The notes under the pieces are model-generated. The model ran no database searches, was not told the DNA's origin, and worked only from the letters and a program-made list of their open reading frames with translations. From NCBI RefSeq assembly GCF_900103865.1, contig NZ_FNII01000002.1, positions 310,001-374,000 on the forward strand: a stretch of 64,000 nt of DNA. The letters are read 5' to 3'. Shown here piece after piece: positions 15,992 to 24,732 of the stretch. The position numbers were made by a program, and so were the translations under genes. Each line of letters opens with the position of its first letter. Positions within the stretch are counted from its first letter, which is position 1. This DNA is from Vreelandella arcis (GTDB lineage: Bacteria > Pseudomonadota > Gammaproteobacteria > Pseudomonadales > Halomonadaceae).

Positions 15992-16927
15992 TCAAGCCAC
16001 TCCCTTTGAACCTCTCTTACGGCCTTGCTTGCCTGCAAACGCACCGGGAGAAAAGCCCTCGTGCCGAACAAATGCCATACCGAAGGCACTGGCGGATCCG
16101 TAGCCGACCCGCAGAGCTATCTCCGTGTTGGTAAGTTTGCCCTGCCGTAGCAGCGTCTTGGCAATGGCCATGCGCCAGTCCGTTACGTATTCCATCGGCG
16201 CGCGTCCGATTTCCTTCCGGAACTTCTCGAAGAATCCGGAGCGGGACATACCCGCGTCTTTCGCCAGCCCGGAGACGGAAATCTCGCCACCTGCATCCGC
16301 GTGGATGCGTTGCAAAGCGGCGGCCAGTCGCGGATGGGACAGCCCGCGCAGTAGCCCCGGCGGCATGTCCACGGCAGGCCCCGAGCGGAACGCCTCAATA
16401 AGCAGCACCTCCAGCAGCCGCTGGAGAATCAGCTCACGCCCCGGCCGGTCGGCGCGGGTCTCCTCGTGGATCACCGGCACCAAGGCCATCAGGCGATCGT
16501 GCCCGGAGACATGGATCATCTCGGGCAGCAGTGACACCAGCAAGTCGCTCGCGGGCGTATCGAAGCGGCAATGCCCAACCAGCGCGCGCATCTCCACGGG
16601 GGCGTCCGCCGGGCCGAGGCGAACCCGCCCGGGTTCGATTTCAAGCGGCCGGCCTGAACCTCTTGGCTCCGGCGGCACCTCGCTGGTCATGCGAAAGTCA
16701 TGCAGATCGGGGATCAGGACGAAGTCTCCGGCCACCAGCGTAACCGGCTTCCGATCGGTCACCTCAACCCGACAGACCCCTTCGACCATCGCGCAATAGA
16801 AGGGGCTGGCCATGTCATACCGCTCGACCTGCCACTGGCCACCCGCCTCGACCAGTTTTGAGATAGACACCGCAGGTTTGAGCAACGTGACGACACTGGA
16901 CAGGGGGTCTTCGATACCATCGGGCAT
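15992..16927 (-). CDS. AraC-family transcriptional regulator with cupin sensor
   Basis: Regulator of 311 residues. The N-terminal part (about 20-190) is a cupin-6 type AraC ligand-binding domain (MVEGVCRVEV, LVAGDFVLIPDLHDF); the C-terminal hundred residues hold two AraC helix-turn-helix units (ISVSGLAKDAGMSRSGFFEKF and NTEIALRVGYGSASAFGMAF). A longer frame begins at 16960, but the ATG at 16927 is preceded by AGGAG and the upstream one is not. It is divergent from an alpha/beta hydrolase gene and probably controls it. Both genes are more GC-rich in third positions than the neighbours, suggesting recent acquisition. Confidence 0.85.
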   Translation of the reverse strand: MPDGIEDPLSSVVTLLKPAVSISKLVEAGGQWQVERYDMASPFYCAMVEGVCRVEVTDRKPVTLVAGDFVLIPDLHDFRMTSEVPPEPRGSGRPLEIEPGRVRLGPADAPVEMRALVGHCRFDTPASDLLVSLLPEMIHVSGHDRLMALVPVIHEETRADRPGRELILQRLLEVLLIEAFRSGPAVDMPPGLLRGLSHPRLAAALQRIHADAGGEISVSGLAKDAGMSRSGFFEKFRKEIGRAPMEYVTDWRMAIAKTLLRQGKLTNTEIALRVGYGSASAFGMAFVRHEGFSPGAFAGKQGRKRGSKGVA

Positions 16928-17027
16928 ACTCCTGGACTCCTGATGAAACAATTTGGACATTTGTGTATCGCATGAACGGGTAATCGCTGTCTATACTCTC
17001 CTGCTCATCAAACAAGGAGGCTAATAG

Positions 17028-17972
17028 ATGAACCGACTGATCAACCTGTCCCGCGCACTGCCGACGCCGGATCCCTCCATGACAGTGGCCTACACGCCGA
17101 TCTGCCTGGAGATGCCTGGCCGCCAACCCCTGGAGCTGCGCCTTACTGCGCCGGCAGCCGGGGACGCCCTGCCGATCGTGATCCTGTCGCACGGCTTTGG
17201 TCCATCGAGCTATATTCCCTCGAAAGACGGCTATGCCCCGCTCGCCCAGTTCTGGGCAGAACGGGGCATCGCCGTCATTCAACCGACACACGCTAGTTCA
17301 CGGGTCGGCGGACTTGACCCCGACCGACCTGAAGGCCCCTTCTACTGGCGTGAGCGAGTAGTCGAGATGCGTGCCATCCTCGACCAGTTGGCCGAGATCG
17401 AACGGCAGGCTCCCGCCATCGCAGGACGTCTGGATCACGACCGGATCGCGGTGGCGGGCCACTCCTTCGGCGGCCACACCTGCAGCCTGCTGCTTGGCGG
17501 ACGTTTGTATGGGGAGGATTTCTCCGATCCGCGCATCCGTGCGGGTGTCTTGCTGGCGACTCCAGGGCGTGGCGGTGCCGATCTGACGCCCGACCATGCT
17601 CGGCGCTTTCCCTTCTTCGACGTGGATTTCAGCGGCATCGAACTGCCCACCCTTGTGGTCTGCGGCGCGGAAGATGACCCGCATTTCACGCCACGCGGCC
17701 CCGAGTGGCACGCGGATGTCTTCCACGACGCGCCGGGGGCCGATGCCCTGCTGGCAATCAGTGGCGTGGGCCACGGGCTTGGCGGAATCGCGGGGCTCGA
17801 CGCGAAAGAAACCGAGGCAGAGGATCCCGAGGCGCTGGAAGCGACCCGGCGGTTGGTATTGGCTTGGCTGCGGCGCATATTCTCCATCGAGCAAGATGCC
17901 TGGACACTTAGCCAGGCTGCGCTCCGGGATAGAGCGGCCGCCGTCGCGAAGATCACCGTGAAAGAGCGCTAA
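17028..17972 (+). CDS. Alpha/beta-fold hydrolase (dienelactone-hydrolase/PAF-acetylhydrolase-like)
   Basis: Cytoplasmic hydrolase of 314 residues. Visible motifs are the oxyanion region VILSHGFGPSSY (about 62-73), the nucleophile elbow AVAGHSFGGHTCSLL with its Ser near 144, an acid in LVVCGAEDDPH and the catalytic His in ISGVGHGLGG near 248. The substrate is unknown. AAGGAGG precedes the ATG. The upstream 100 bases shared with the divergent AraC gene have a TATACT -10 (16992-16997) but no good -35, as expected for an activator-dependent promoter. Confidence 0.75.
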   Translation: MNRLINLSRALPTPDPSMTVAYTPICLEMPGRQPLELRLTAPAAGDALPIVILSHGFGPSSYIPSKDGYAPLAQFWAERGIAVIQPTHASSRVGGLDPDRPEGPFYWRERVVEMRAILDQLAEIERQAPAIAGRLDHDRIAVAGHSFGGHTCSLLLGGRLYGEDFSDPRIRAGVLLATPGRGGADLTPDHARRFPFFDVDFSGIELPTLVVCGAEDDPHFTPRGPEWHADVFHDAPGADALLAISGVGHGLGGIAGLDAKETEAEDPEALEATRRLVLAWLRRIFSIEQDAWTLSQAALRDRAAAVAKITVKER

Positions 17973-18647
17973 GACGAGGTCTCATTGTCAGCTCGCCTGA
18001 AGGCTTTTCAATGCGCACCGAGGAGAAACCGAGATTTATCGGCCCGGTTGACCAAGCGAAAAAGTCACCAGCTAACTGGGTGTTGGAAGCAGTAATTGCC
18101 CAAGCTTACGAGCGGCATATTTAGCCTGTGCACGTGTTAGCGCTGCGAAGCCTAAAAAAAAGCTGATGCGTATTTCAATGGCTATTTGGAACTGCTTGAT
18201 GCCAGGAAAATGACGGCAGTGGCGGGAGGCAGGCACATAGGCACGGCTATGTGCGACGCAGGCCCCTTACGCCTGACAGTGAGGACATTGTGCCGGATGC
18301 CACTATCCTGCGGAATCGCTAATTCGCGTTGGCAGAGCCAAATGTGACATTGGTGGCCGATCTCACGGCGATTAGGGGGCACTAGGAGGCGGCTGGTGAG
18401 CTAGGCAAGAGCCGACCACATGCGAACGTCGTTGGTGCTGAGTTTTCTGGGGGACTTACCTCAACTTCGGCGAACTCAATCTACTGTTGGAGCCGCCCAT
18501 GTCGGCCCTAGAAATCTCTCTATGGCAGAAGTTCACTTTAGATTAATTCTTGAAAGATGCGCACAAGGTTATGAGTAGGTATAGGTGACCTGTCTGATAA
18601 ATATCAGTATGGGGAATAAATGGTGGGACTGCTTTATTTCAGACAAG
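17973..18647. other. Long intergenic region downstream of tRNA-Ser
   Basis: About 670 bases with no supported gene. A 37-codon plus-strand frame (18011-18124; GPVDQAKKSPANWVLEAVIA) lacks homology and context. A small hairpin is formed by GCACATAG and CTATGTGC near 18234-18255. The stretch lies next to the tRNA 3' end and is probably decayed mobile DNA. Confidence 0.5.
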
Positions 18648-18680
18648 AAAAAAGCCCCTGACGAATCAGGGGCTTTAATA
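18648..18680 (-). terminator. Rho-independent terminator of tRNA-Ser
   Basis: AAAGCCCCTGA (18651-18661) pairs with TCAGGGGCTTT (18666-18676) around a CGAA loop. On the minus strand it is followed by a run of T (complement of A18648-18653). It begins seven bases after the tRNA CCA end. Confidence 0.9.
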
Positions 18681-18686
18681 TCGAGG

Positions 18687-18777
18687 TGGCGGAGGGACAG
18701 GGATTCGAACCCTGGAAAGGCTATTAACCTTTGCCGGTTTTCAAGACCGGTGCATTCAACCGCTCTGCCATCCCTCC
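18687..18777 (-). tRNA. tRNA-Ser (anticodon TGA)
   Basis: The minus strand reads as a 91-base class II tRNA: acceptor GGAGGGA pairs with TCCCTCC, the anticodon loop is CTTGAAA (anticodon TGA, decoding UCA), there is a long variable arm, the T-arm carries GGTTCGAATCC, and CCA is encoded at 18687-18689. It has its own promoter and terminator. Confidence 0.97.
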
Positions 18778-18792
18778 GGCTTACGGCTGCAT

Positions 18793-18820
18793 ATACTACC
18801 AGCTTTTCCTTGGAAGTCAA
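18793..18820 (-). promoter_or_regulatory. Sigma-70 promoter of tRNA-Ser
   Basis: On the minus strand TTGACT (18815-18820) and TAGTAT (18793-18798) are separated by 16 bases, 15 bases ahead of the tRNA 5' end. It lies immediately after the antiporter gene's stop codon. Confidence 0.65.
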
Positions 18821-18825
18821 CGCCT

Positions 18826-20532
18826 TTAGTACAACCTTAGCCCGACACGGGTAATTCTGCCGCCCTGCATATCACTAACAACCCAGTGGATGCCATGCCA
18901 ATCGACATCGTCTCCAACCACTGGGTGCCCGCCTACGCGTAGGGATACAAAATCAGCCAGGGTCATTTCCTTTTCACCTGGGCTTAGGGTTAAGCCGTAG
19001 GCTTGGGCGATGTCTTGCATTTGCGCGCTGGCATCAAGGGTAAAGGTACCGAAGAAGGCACGCTCTTGCTTGAGCTTTGAGTCGCCGTTAAAGAGACGGT
19101 TGAGTGCGGTGAGGTCTTCCGAACGGCCAATGACACAAATTACATCGCCAAGCTTGAGTCGGGTGCTGCCCTTGGGGTGAAGCATGGCATGTTCACGGAA
19201 CAACGCTGAAATCAGTGCCCCAGAGGGAAAGCGCAGCAGACGAATAGGCACATCTTCCAGGTCTTTGTTTTCAACCGGGTAAACGAACATTTCATAATCG
19301 TTTTCCGGCAATATACCCAGCGGCCCGCGACGGTCTGGCGTGGTACCCGTCGGCACCTCTACCTTGAGCCACCGGGCCACCAGTGTAAGCGAGCCACCCT
19401 GGATGAGCAGCGACATTAACACCACCGCAAAGGCAATATTGAAGTAGAGCGAGGCATCTTCCACCCCGCCAATCAGCGGGAAAATCGCCAGCACGATTGG
19501 CACCGCCCCACGCAGCCCTACCCAGGCAATAAACCAGGTTTCTCGCCAGCGAAACTTAAAAAACGGCTTGATGGTAATCAGCACGGCCAGGGGGCGGGCG
19601 ATAAAGATTAGCGCGAGAGCGACGAGCCCAGCCGGCAAGGCCACTTCCCACAGTTCGCTGGGGGTAACCAACAGCCCTAGCACCAAGAAGAGCCCAATCT
19701 GGCTGAGCCATGCCAATCCATCGTGGACGGGCAGTATGAAATTGAGGTGGCGCCCCGGCTGGTTGCCGATCATCAGGCCCGCCAGGTAGATGGCCAGGAA
19801 GCCGCTGCCGCCGAGTACGCTGGTGAGGCCAAACACGCTGAAACCCAGCGCAAGGGCCAGCATGGCGTAGAGCCCCGGCGCCAGGTCGAGCCAGCGCAGC
19901 AGCTTAGCACTCAGCCAGCCGCCGCCAATCCCGACCACCAGGCCGATGCCGAACTGGGCGGTGAAAAACAACAGCGTCTCGAGCGGGCCGCCAATGTCGC
20001 CTACCAATATGTCGACCAGCATCAAGGTCAGGAAAATGGCCATCGGGTCGTTGGTGCCCGACTCGATTTCGAGCGTGGCCCCGACCCGCTCGTTGAGGTT
20101 GACGCCACGCCCGCTGAGCATCGAAAACACGGCTGCCGCATCGGTTGAGCCTACAATGGCGCCGACCAGCAAGCCTTCCACCAGGGTTAAGTCGAACACC
20201 AGCATCGCGATGCCGCCGATAATGGCGCTGGTGATAAACACCCCGAAGGTGGAAAGCGAAAGCGCCGGCCTGAAGCCGACACGGAAGGTTTTGAGGCGGG
20301 TGCGAAGACCGCCATCGAGCAGGATCATCGCCAGGGCGAGATGGCCGATCGTAAAGGCCATGAAGTAGTCATCGAACTCGAGCCCTAGCAGCCCTTCTTC
20401 GCCGGCCACCATTCCCAGACCCAGGAAGATAAGAAGAAGCGGCACGCCCATCATGGCGGATAGGCGGCTCCCCAAAATGCTGAGCGCCATTAAAGAACCG
20501 CCGATCAAAAAAAACGTATAGATTGCGTCCAT
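18826..20532 (-). CDS. nhaP2: Potassium/proton antiporter, CvrA/NhaP2 type
   Basis: Cation/proton antiporter (CPA1) of 568 residues, close to the about 575 residues of E. coli CvrA. The first 390 residues form about 12-13 membrane helices with the family's LLLDGGLRTR, GSTDAAAVFSML (the ion-binding Asp) and IESGTNDPMA motifs. The cytoplasmic tail holds a TrkA-C/RCK-C domain (about 400-480) and a CorC/HlyC-like end. It exports K+ or Na+ in exchange for protons and suits a halophile's ion homeostasis. Which cation is used cannot be read from sequence. The gene is monocistronic. Confidence 0.85.
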   Translation of the reverse strand: MDAIYTFFLIGGSLMALSILGSRLSAMMGVPLLLIFLGLGMVAGEEGLLGLEFDDYFMAFTIGHLALAMILLDGGLRTRLKTFRVGFRPALSLSTFGVFITSAIIGGIAMLVFDLTLVEGLLVGAIVGSTDAAAVFSMLSGRGVNLNERVGATLEIESGTNDPMAIFLTLMLVDILVGDIGGPLETLLFFTAQFGIGLVVGIGGGWLSAKLLRWLDLAPGLYAMLALALGFSVFGLTSVLGGSGFLAIYLAGLMIGNQPGRHLNFILPVHDGLAWLSQIGLFLVLGLLVTPSELWEVALPAGLVALALIFIARPLAVLITIKPFFKFRWRETWFIAWVGLRGAVPIVLAIFPLIGGVEDASLYFNIAFAVVLMSLLIQGGSLTLVARWLKVEVPTGTTPDRRGPLGILPENDYEMFVYPVENKDLEDVPIRLLRFPSGALISALFREHAMLHPKGSTRLKLGDVICVIGRSEDLTALNRLFNGDSKLKQERAFFGTFTLDASAQMQDIAQAYGLTLSPGEKEMTLADFVSLRVGGHPVVGDDVDWHGIHWVVSDMQGGRITRVGLRLY

Positions 20533-20682
20533 GACTCTCCGTCTGTTCTTAATGCCGCTTCATTATCGCATGCTACCGTTGAAGTTACTGCGCCATGTTT
20601 GTCGACAATCGTCAATTGAAGGCTGGTCAGAAGCTTTCCAGGCCAGATACACTTTGGTCTACGTTACTGGGAGTTGATGACA

Positions 20683-21822
20683 ATGCTGACTTATTTGTGT
20701 CGCACTAGGTACTTTTTACTGATCATCCAGGTTTTTGTATTATTCGTAAGTTCAATCACATACGCAAATGAGTCAGAAACACCGAATGACGCCAGTGGTG
20801 ACTCGCTCGAACTCAACACTCGAGTGATCGTGCCCCCTGCTTGGTGGACTACCGAACCCGATGCCAACGAGGCGTTTCAAGAGGCACCCAGCAAAGCCGA
20901 TACGCCCGCTCTACCGCTTGAGCCGCCGCCGATTCAACGTATCCGCATTATGCTGGATTGGTTTTTGAGTCCGCAGCATGCCGGGCTGATTATTGCCCAA
21001 CAGCGCGGGTTATTTGCCGCGCAGGGAATGGAAGTGGAGCTTCAAACCCCTGCGGATCCGACCATTGCGCTTAAGTTATTAGCCGCGGATGAGGTCGATT
21101 TTGCCCTTAGCCGCCAACCAGCACTGCACCTCTATGCGCATAACGGCGCGCCCGTCGTGCGTATTGCAACGCTGATCGAAACGCCGCTTAGGGCGGTGGT
21201 GGTGTCCGGAGAGCTTGACGAGCCTATCAAAGAGGATTTAGCAACGTTACGTTATGGCTACTCGACCCGTGAAGGTCGTGATCTATTTATTCCCCTCATC
21301 GTGCCCGATGCACTTACCCAGTCAGGCAATCTAGCTCCACCCGCCAACCTTCATTTTGATGCTCGGCGCGCCTTCGAGGAGGAACAGGTTGATGCAGTGG
21401 TCGATGCGCCTTTCCAGTCATTGCCAGCGCAGTTAGCGAGTGAAGGGATTAATACGCGAGTCATTCGCCACGATGCATTGGATATTCCACGCTACGACGG
21501 CCTTGTCTTGCTAGCCAACCGTGATGGTGCTGCCCGACGCGCGGATACCTGGGCTCAAGTGGTGGCGGCCATTGAAAAGGCTCATCATTGGATGCTGGAA
21601 AACCCCGATGCTGCCTGGCAGTTGCTGATTGATGCCGAGCCTGTACTTGATAACCCCATCAATGCGGACAACTGGCCAGACATGCTGAGGCGTATCGCGT
21701 TGTCACCAGGCGCAGTGAATAACCGGCGCTATCATGCCTTTGAGCGGTTTCTGCAAGAAGAAGGCGTTACCCAAGAGCAGCTTCCCGTATCGCGCTTAGC
21801 CATCGACCCTCACGCCCTTTAG
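20683..21822 (+). CDS. NMT1/THI5-like ABC substrate-binding protein, orphan
   Basis: Secreted protein of 379 residues. A signal peptide (about 1-28, ending at ITYANESE) is followed by a Pro/Ala/Glu-rich linker of some 55 residues, then an NMT1-type periplasmic binding domain: IRIMLDWFLSPQHAGLIIAQQRGLF (the usual LDWxPNxxHxGxxxA), VDFALSRQPAL and VDAVVDAP. Relatives bind pyrimidine-like thiamine precursors, sulphonates or nitrate. No permease or ATPase gene is nearby. A longer frame starts with TTG at 20674, but GGAG (20670-20673) is nine bases from the ATG at 20683. The gene is followed 13 bases later by a nuclease gene. Confidence 0.7.
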   Translation: MLTYLCRTRYFLLIIQVFVLFVSSITYANESETPNDASGDSLELNTRVIVPPAWWTTEPDANEAFQEAPSKADTPALPLEPPPIQRIRIMLDWFLSPQHAGLIIAQQRGLFAAQGMEVELQTPADPTIALKLLAADEVDFALSRQPALHLYAHNGAPVVRIATLIETPLRAVVVSGELDEPIKEDLATLRYGYSTREGRDLFIPLIVPDALTQSGNLAPPANLHFDARRAFEEEQVDAVVDAPFQSLPAQLASEGINTRVIRHDALDIPRYDGLVLLANRDGAARRADTWAQVVAAIEKAHHWMLENPDAAWQLLIDAEPVLDNPINADNWPDMLRRIALSPGAVNNRRYHAFERFLQEEGVTQEQLPVSRLAIDPHAL

Positions 21823-21834
21823 CAAGGCAGATGC

Positions 21835-23220
21835 ATGACCCAGCCAACGCTTGTATTGATCGATGTTGAGACCACCGGCACGCGGGCCACACGATATCGA
21901 ATCACCGAGATCGCCGCGTTAAAAATTGTTCAGGGCGAACAAGTCGATCGCTGGACAAGCCTGGTCAATCCTGGGAGCCGAATCCCTAATCAGGTGTCTC
22001 AGTTGACAGGTATTGATGATGCCATGGTGTATGCCGCTCCTCGCTTTGAGCAAATCGCCGAATCACTGCGGGCGTGGTTAGGCGATGCCACCTTGGTCGC
22101 GCACAATGCGCGCTTTGATGAGGGATTTTTACGCCATGAATTTCAGCGCGTTGGGTTTAATTACCGCCCTTCACTGATATGTACGCTGCGTTTATCGCGC
22201 CGCATGTCGCCCGACGCTCAGCAACACCATCTGGGTGCCGTACTCGACCGCTACCAGATTGAAACCATAGGCCTTCATCGTGCCGAGCAAGATGTCATGG
22301 GCTTATGGCGTATTTGGCAAACGTGGCAGCAACAGCTCACCGAAGAACAATGGCAATCCCTACTCGATGAAGAGCGCAAGCGTCGTCATCTGCCTACGCA
22401 TCTTGATAGTGATATCCTCGACCAACTGCCATCTGGCCCAGGGGTTTACCTGTTTTACGGCCATAACCGGCTGCCGCTTTATGTCGGCAAAAGCGTTAGG
22501 TTGCGTGACAGGGTTCGCGATCATTTTCAGCGTGCCCGCCAGGATGATAAAGAAATGCGACTTGCCGAGCAGATACAGCACATTGAATGGGAAGAAACGG
22601 CGGGTGACTTAGGCGCCCAGCTGCGCGAAGCACAACTGGTCAAATCTTTGTTGCCGATCATGAATCGCCAATTGCGCAAACAACGTAAGTTAACCACCTG
22701 GCACTGGCCAGATGATGCCTCCCAGCCCGAGCTGCTCAGCGGCAACGTGCTCAATCATTCATCAGCCGGCGTTTTCTATGGGTTGTTTCGTAATGCCCGT
22801 GAGGCGAAAGAAACCTTGCGTACCCTGGCCGAAACTCACCAACTTTGCCCCCGCGTGCTTGGCCTGGAAAAGGGCAAAGGCCGCTGTTTTAGCAGCCAAG
22901 TCGGTAAATGTCGCGGCGCTTGCTGGGGTAACGAAACGATCACTGCTCATAGCCAACGAGCACGCCGAGCATTGCACCCCTTGCAGGTCAATACGTGGCC
23001 ATGGCCAGGACGAATTGCCATTAAGGAAGCCCCGGCAGGGAGTGACAAAGCCGCTTGGCATATTGTGAATCAATGGTCTTATCTGGGCTCTGCCGCGACG
23101 CTTGCAGCGGCAGAAAAACTCGACCCCATCCCCGCCAGCTTTGATATCGATAGCTATCGCATTCTGCAGCGTTTTTTACGCCAGCCGGATGAGCACGGTT
23201 TATCCATAACGCCTTTGTAA
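21835..23220 (+). CDS. DEDDh exonuclease fused to GIY-YIG (UvrC/Cho-like) endonuclease
   Basis: Cytoplasmic DNA-processing protein of 461 residues. Residues 5-165 are a DnaQ-like 3'-5' exonuclease: LIDVETTG, LVAHNARFDEGF and HRAEQDVMG carry the acidic and His residues. Residues 200-290 are a GIY-YIG nuclease (GPGVYLFYG, then LPLYVGKSVRLRDRVRDHF) of the kind found in UvrC and Cho. A Cys-rich C-terminal part (CPRVLGLEKGKGRCF, KCRGACWG) resembles the UvrC cysteine motif. E. coli Cho lacks the exonuclease part. Repair incision coupled to trimming is a plausible inference. Confidence 0.8.
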   Translation: MTQPTLVLIDVETTGTRATRYRITEIAALKIVQGEQVDRWTSLVNPGSRIPNQVSQLTGIDDAMVYAAPRFEQIAESLRAWLGDATLVAHNARFDEGFLRHEFQRVGFNYRPSLICTLRLSRRMSPDAQQHHLGAVLDRYQIETIGLHRAEQDVMGLWRIWQTWQQQLTEEQWQSLLDEERKRRHLPTHLDSDILDQLPSGPGVYLFYGHNRLPLYVGKSVRLRDRVRDHFQRARQDDKEMRLAEQIQHIEWEETAGDLGAQLREAQLVKSLLPIMNRQLRKQRKLTTWHWPDDASQPELLSGNVLNHSSAGVFYGLFRNAREAKETLRTLAETHQLCPRVLGLEKGKGRCFSSQVGKCRGACWGNETITAHSQRARRALHPLQVNTWPWPGRIAIKEAPAGSDKAAWHIVNQWSYLGSAATLAAAEKLDPIPASFDIDSYRILQRFLRQPDEHGLSITPL

Positions 23221-23227
23221 ACCACTA

Positions 23228-24025
23228 TCAGGGGGTTTGCGCCGCCAAAAATGCCTCAACCGATTGTTGAAAGGCAGTTGGCTGATCGGCATGCAGCCAG
23301 TGCCCGGCTTGCTTAAGCGTAACCACGCGCGCGCTGGGCAGCATATCGCGCAATGCAGGCAGCATGGCATCGGAGACGTAGGGTGATTCATCGCCGCGCA
23401 GCACCAGGGTTGGCCCCTCGTAGGCCGCCGTACCTGCGGGTACGCCGATGATAGCTTCGTAGTCTTGACGGATATGATCCAGCCCAACGCGCAGCGTCAA
23501 CCCACCTTGCTCGCTCCGCACTAAGTTAGTAGCCAGAAAAAGCCGAGTCGGCCGCGAATCCACGTGCTCTGCGAGCAAATCATCGGCTTCTCTTCGATTA
23601 GCCGGCTGCCCTTCTCTCACGCGCTCTAGCGCAGCGAATACATCGTCATGGCCGTGCTGGTAGGTCACCGGCGCAATATCCGCTACCACCAACGAGGCAA
23701 CACGCTCGGGATGCTGGCGCGCTAAGCTAATCGCCACCTTCCCGCCCATTGAGTGCCCCAGCACGTGTACGCGAGAAAGCGATAGCTTGTCCATGACAGC
23801 CAGCACATCAGCGGTCATCTGCGCGTAGCTCATCCCGGCTGCATGGGGTGAGCGGCCATGGTTACGCAAATCGATCGCAATCACCCGACGCGATGTCTGC
23901 CACACCTTAAGGTGCGAACGCCAGTTATCGGCGCTACCCAAAAGCCCGTGAATCACCACCAGCGGTGTCGCGTCGGGATGCTCATCCGATGGCTGGTCGA
24001 GGTAATACAAGTCTACCGGTGTCAT
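23228..24025 (-). CDS. ybfF: YbfF-type esterase (alpha/beta hydrolase)
   Basis: Cytoplasmic acyl-CoA/short-chain esterase family protein of 265 residues. Key motifs are VVIHGLLGSADNW (oxyanion hole, about 23-35), the elbow VLGHSMGGKVA with nucleophile Ser near 97, DLRNHGRSPH, and the late AGHWLHADQP with the catalytic His. AAGGAG lies five bases before the ATG. Reading is convergent with the upstream nuclease gene (seven bases between). Confidence 0.85.
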   Translation of the reverse strand: MTPVDLYYLDQPSDEHPDATPLVVIHGLLGSADNWRSHLKVWQTSRRVIAIDLRNHGRSPHAAGMSYAQMTADVLAVMDKLSLSRVHVLGHSMGGKVAISLARQHPERVASLVVADIAPVTYQHGHDDVFAALERVREGQPANRREADDLLAEHVDSRPTRLFLATNLVRSEQGGLTLRVGLDHIRQDYEAIIGVPAGTAAYEGPTLVLRGDESPYVSDAMLPALRDMLPSARVVTLKQAGHWLHADQPTAFQQSVEAFLAAQTP

Positions 24026-24057
24026 GGAGGCTCCTTGGTAATTAGCGTATTAGGCGT

Positions 24058-24726
24058 CTATGCGGTACGCGGCGCGGTGTCGGGCTGGTCTGTCCACACC
24101 ACCAGCCTGCGGGTTAGCCAGGATAACAATAAGCCATACAAAGGCAGAAAGAACAGCAAGCTAACCGCCAACTTAATAGCGTAATCGACGGCGGCGATTT
24201 CTACCCAATGGGTGGCCATAAAGGGGTCAGGACTTTGGTAGAACGCCACAGAGAAAAACGCAAAGGTGTCGGCCAAATTACCCAATACGGTCGAGCACAC
24301 CGGAGCCACCCACCACACCCACTGGCGCAAACGATCAAACACCTGTACATCCAGCAATTGCCCGACGACGTAAGCTAAAAAGCTCGCCAGGGCAATCCGC
24401 GCAACAAACAGGTTCCACTCGCTTAATGCCTCCAAGCCGGCGTAACGCCCCTGGGGGAACACCACCGATACCACATAGGACACCACTAGTGCAGGCAGCA
24501 TGACACGCAACACAATGGCACGCGCAGGCCCCTTGCCAAATAGGCGGACGGTCAGGTCGGTGGCCAAAAAGATGAAGGGAAAGCTAAAGGCACCCCAGGT
24601 GGTATGAAAGCCAAACAAGGTGAAGGGAAGCTGAACGAGATAATTACTGGCCGCAATAATGCCAATATGAAATGCCACCATCACGGCGAGGCAACGGCGG
24701 TGCTGAGCGTCGCTTAATACGAACAT
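24058..24726 (-). CDS. yhhQ: Queuosine precursor transporter YhhQ
   Basis: Inner-membrane transporter of 222 residues with six hydrophobic helices, of the COG1738/YhhQ family that imports preQ0/preQ1 for tRNA queuosine synthesis. The conserved FPFIFLATDLTVRLFGK stretch (about 49-65), VGQLLDVQVFD (about 120) and LGNLADTFAFF are seen. A preQ1-I-like riboswitch overlaps its ribosome binding site (24733-24768), which independently supports the substrate. AAAGG is six bases before the ATG. Confidence 0.92.
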   Translation of the reverse strand: MFVLSDAQHRRCLAVMVAFHIGIIAASNYLVQLPFTLFGFHTTWGAFSFPFIFLATDLTVRLFGKGPARAIVLRVMLPALVVSYVVSVVFPQGRYAGLEALSEWNLFVARIALASFLAYVVGQLLDVQVFDRLRQWVWWVAPVCSTVLGNLADTFAFFSVAFYQSPDPFMATHWVEIAAVDYAIKLAVSLLFFLPLYGLLLSWLTRRLVVWTDQPDTAPRTA

Positions 24727-24732
24727 ACGGAG

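Noticed and set aside
15889..16089. 66-residue minus-strand frame across the AraC 3' end
   Set aside because: It overlaps the AraC coding sequence in another register and has no independent start signal.
18011..18124. 37-codon plus-strand ORF in the long gap before tRNA-Ser
   Set aside because: No homology recognised and no clear Shine-Dalgarno; mentioned only under the intergenic entry.
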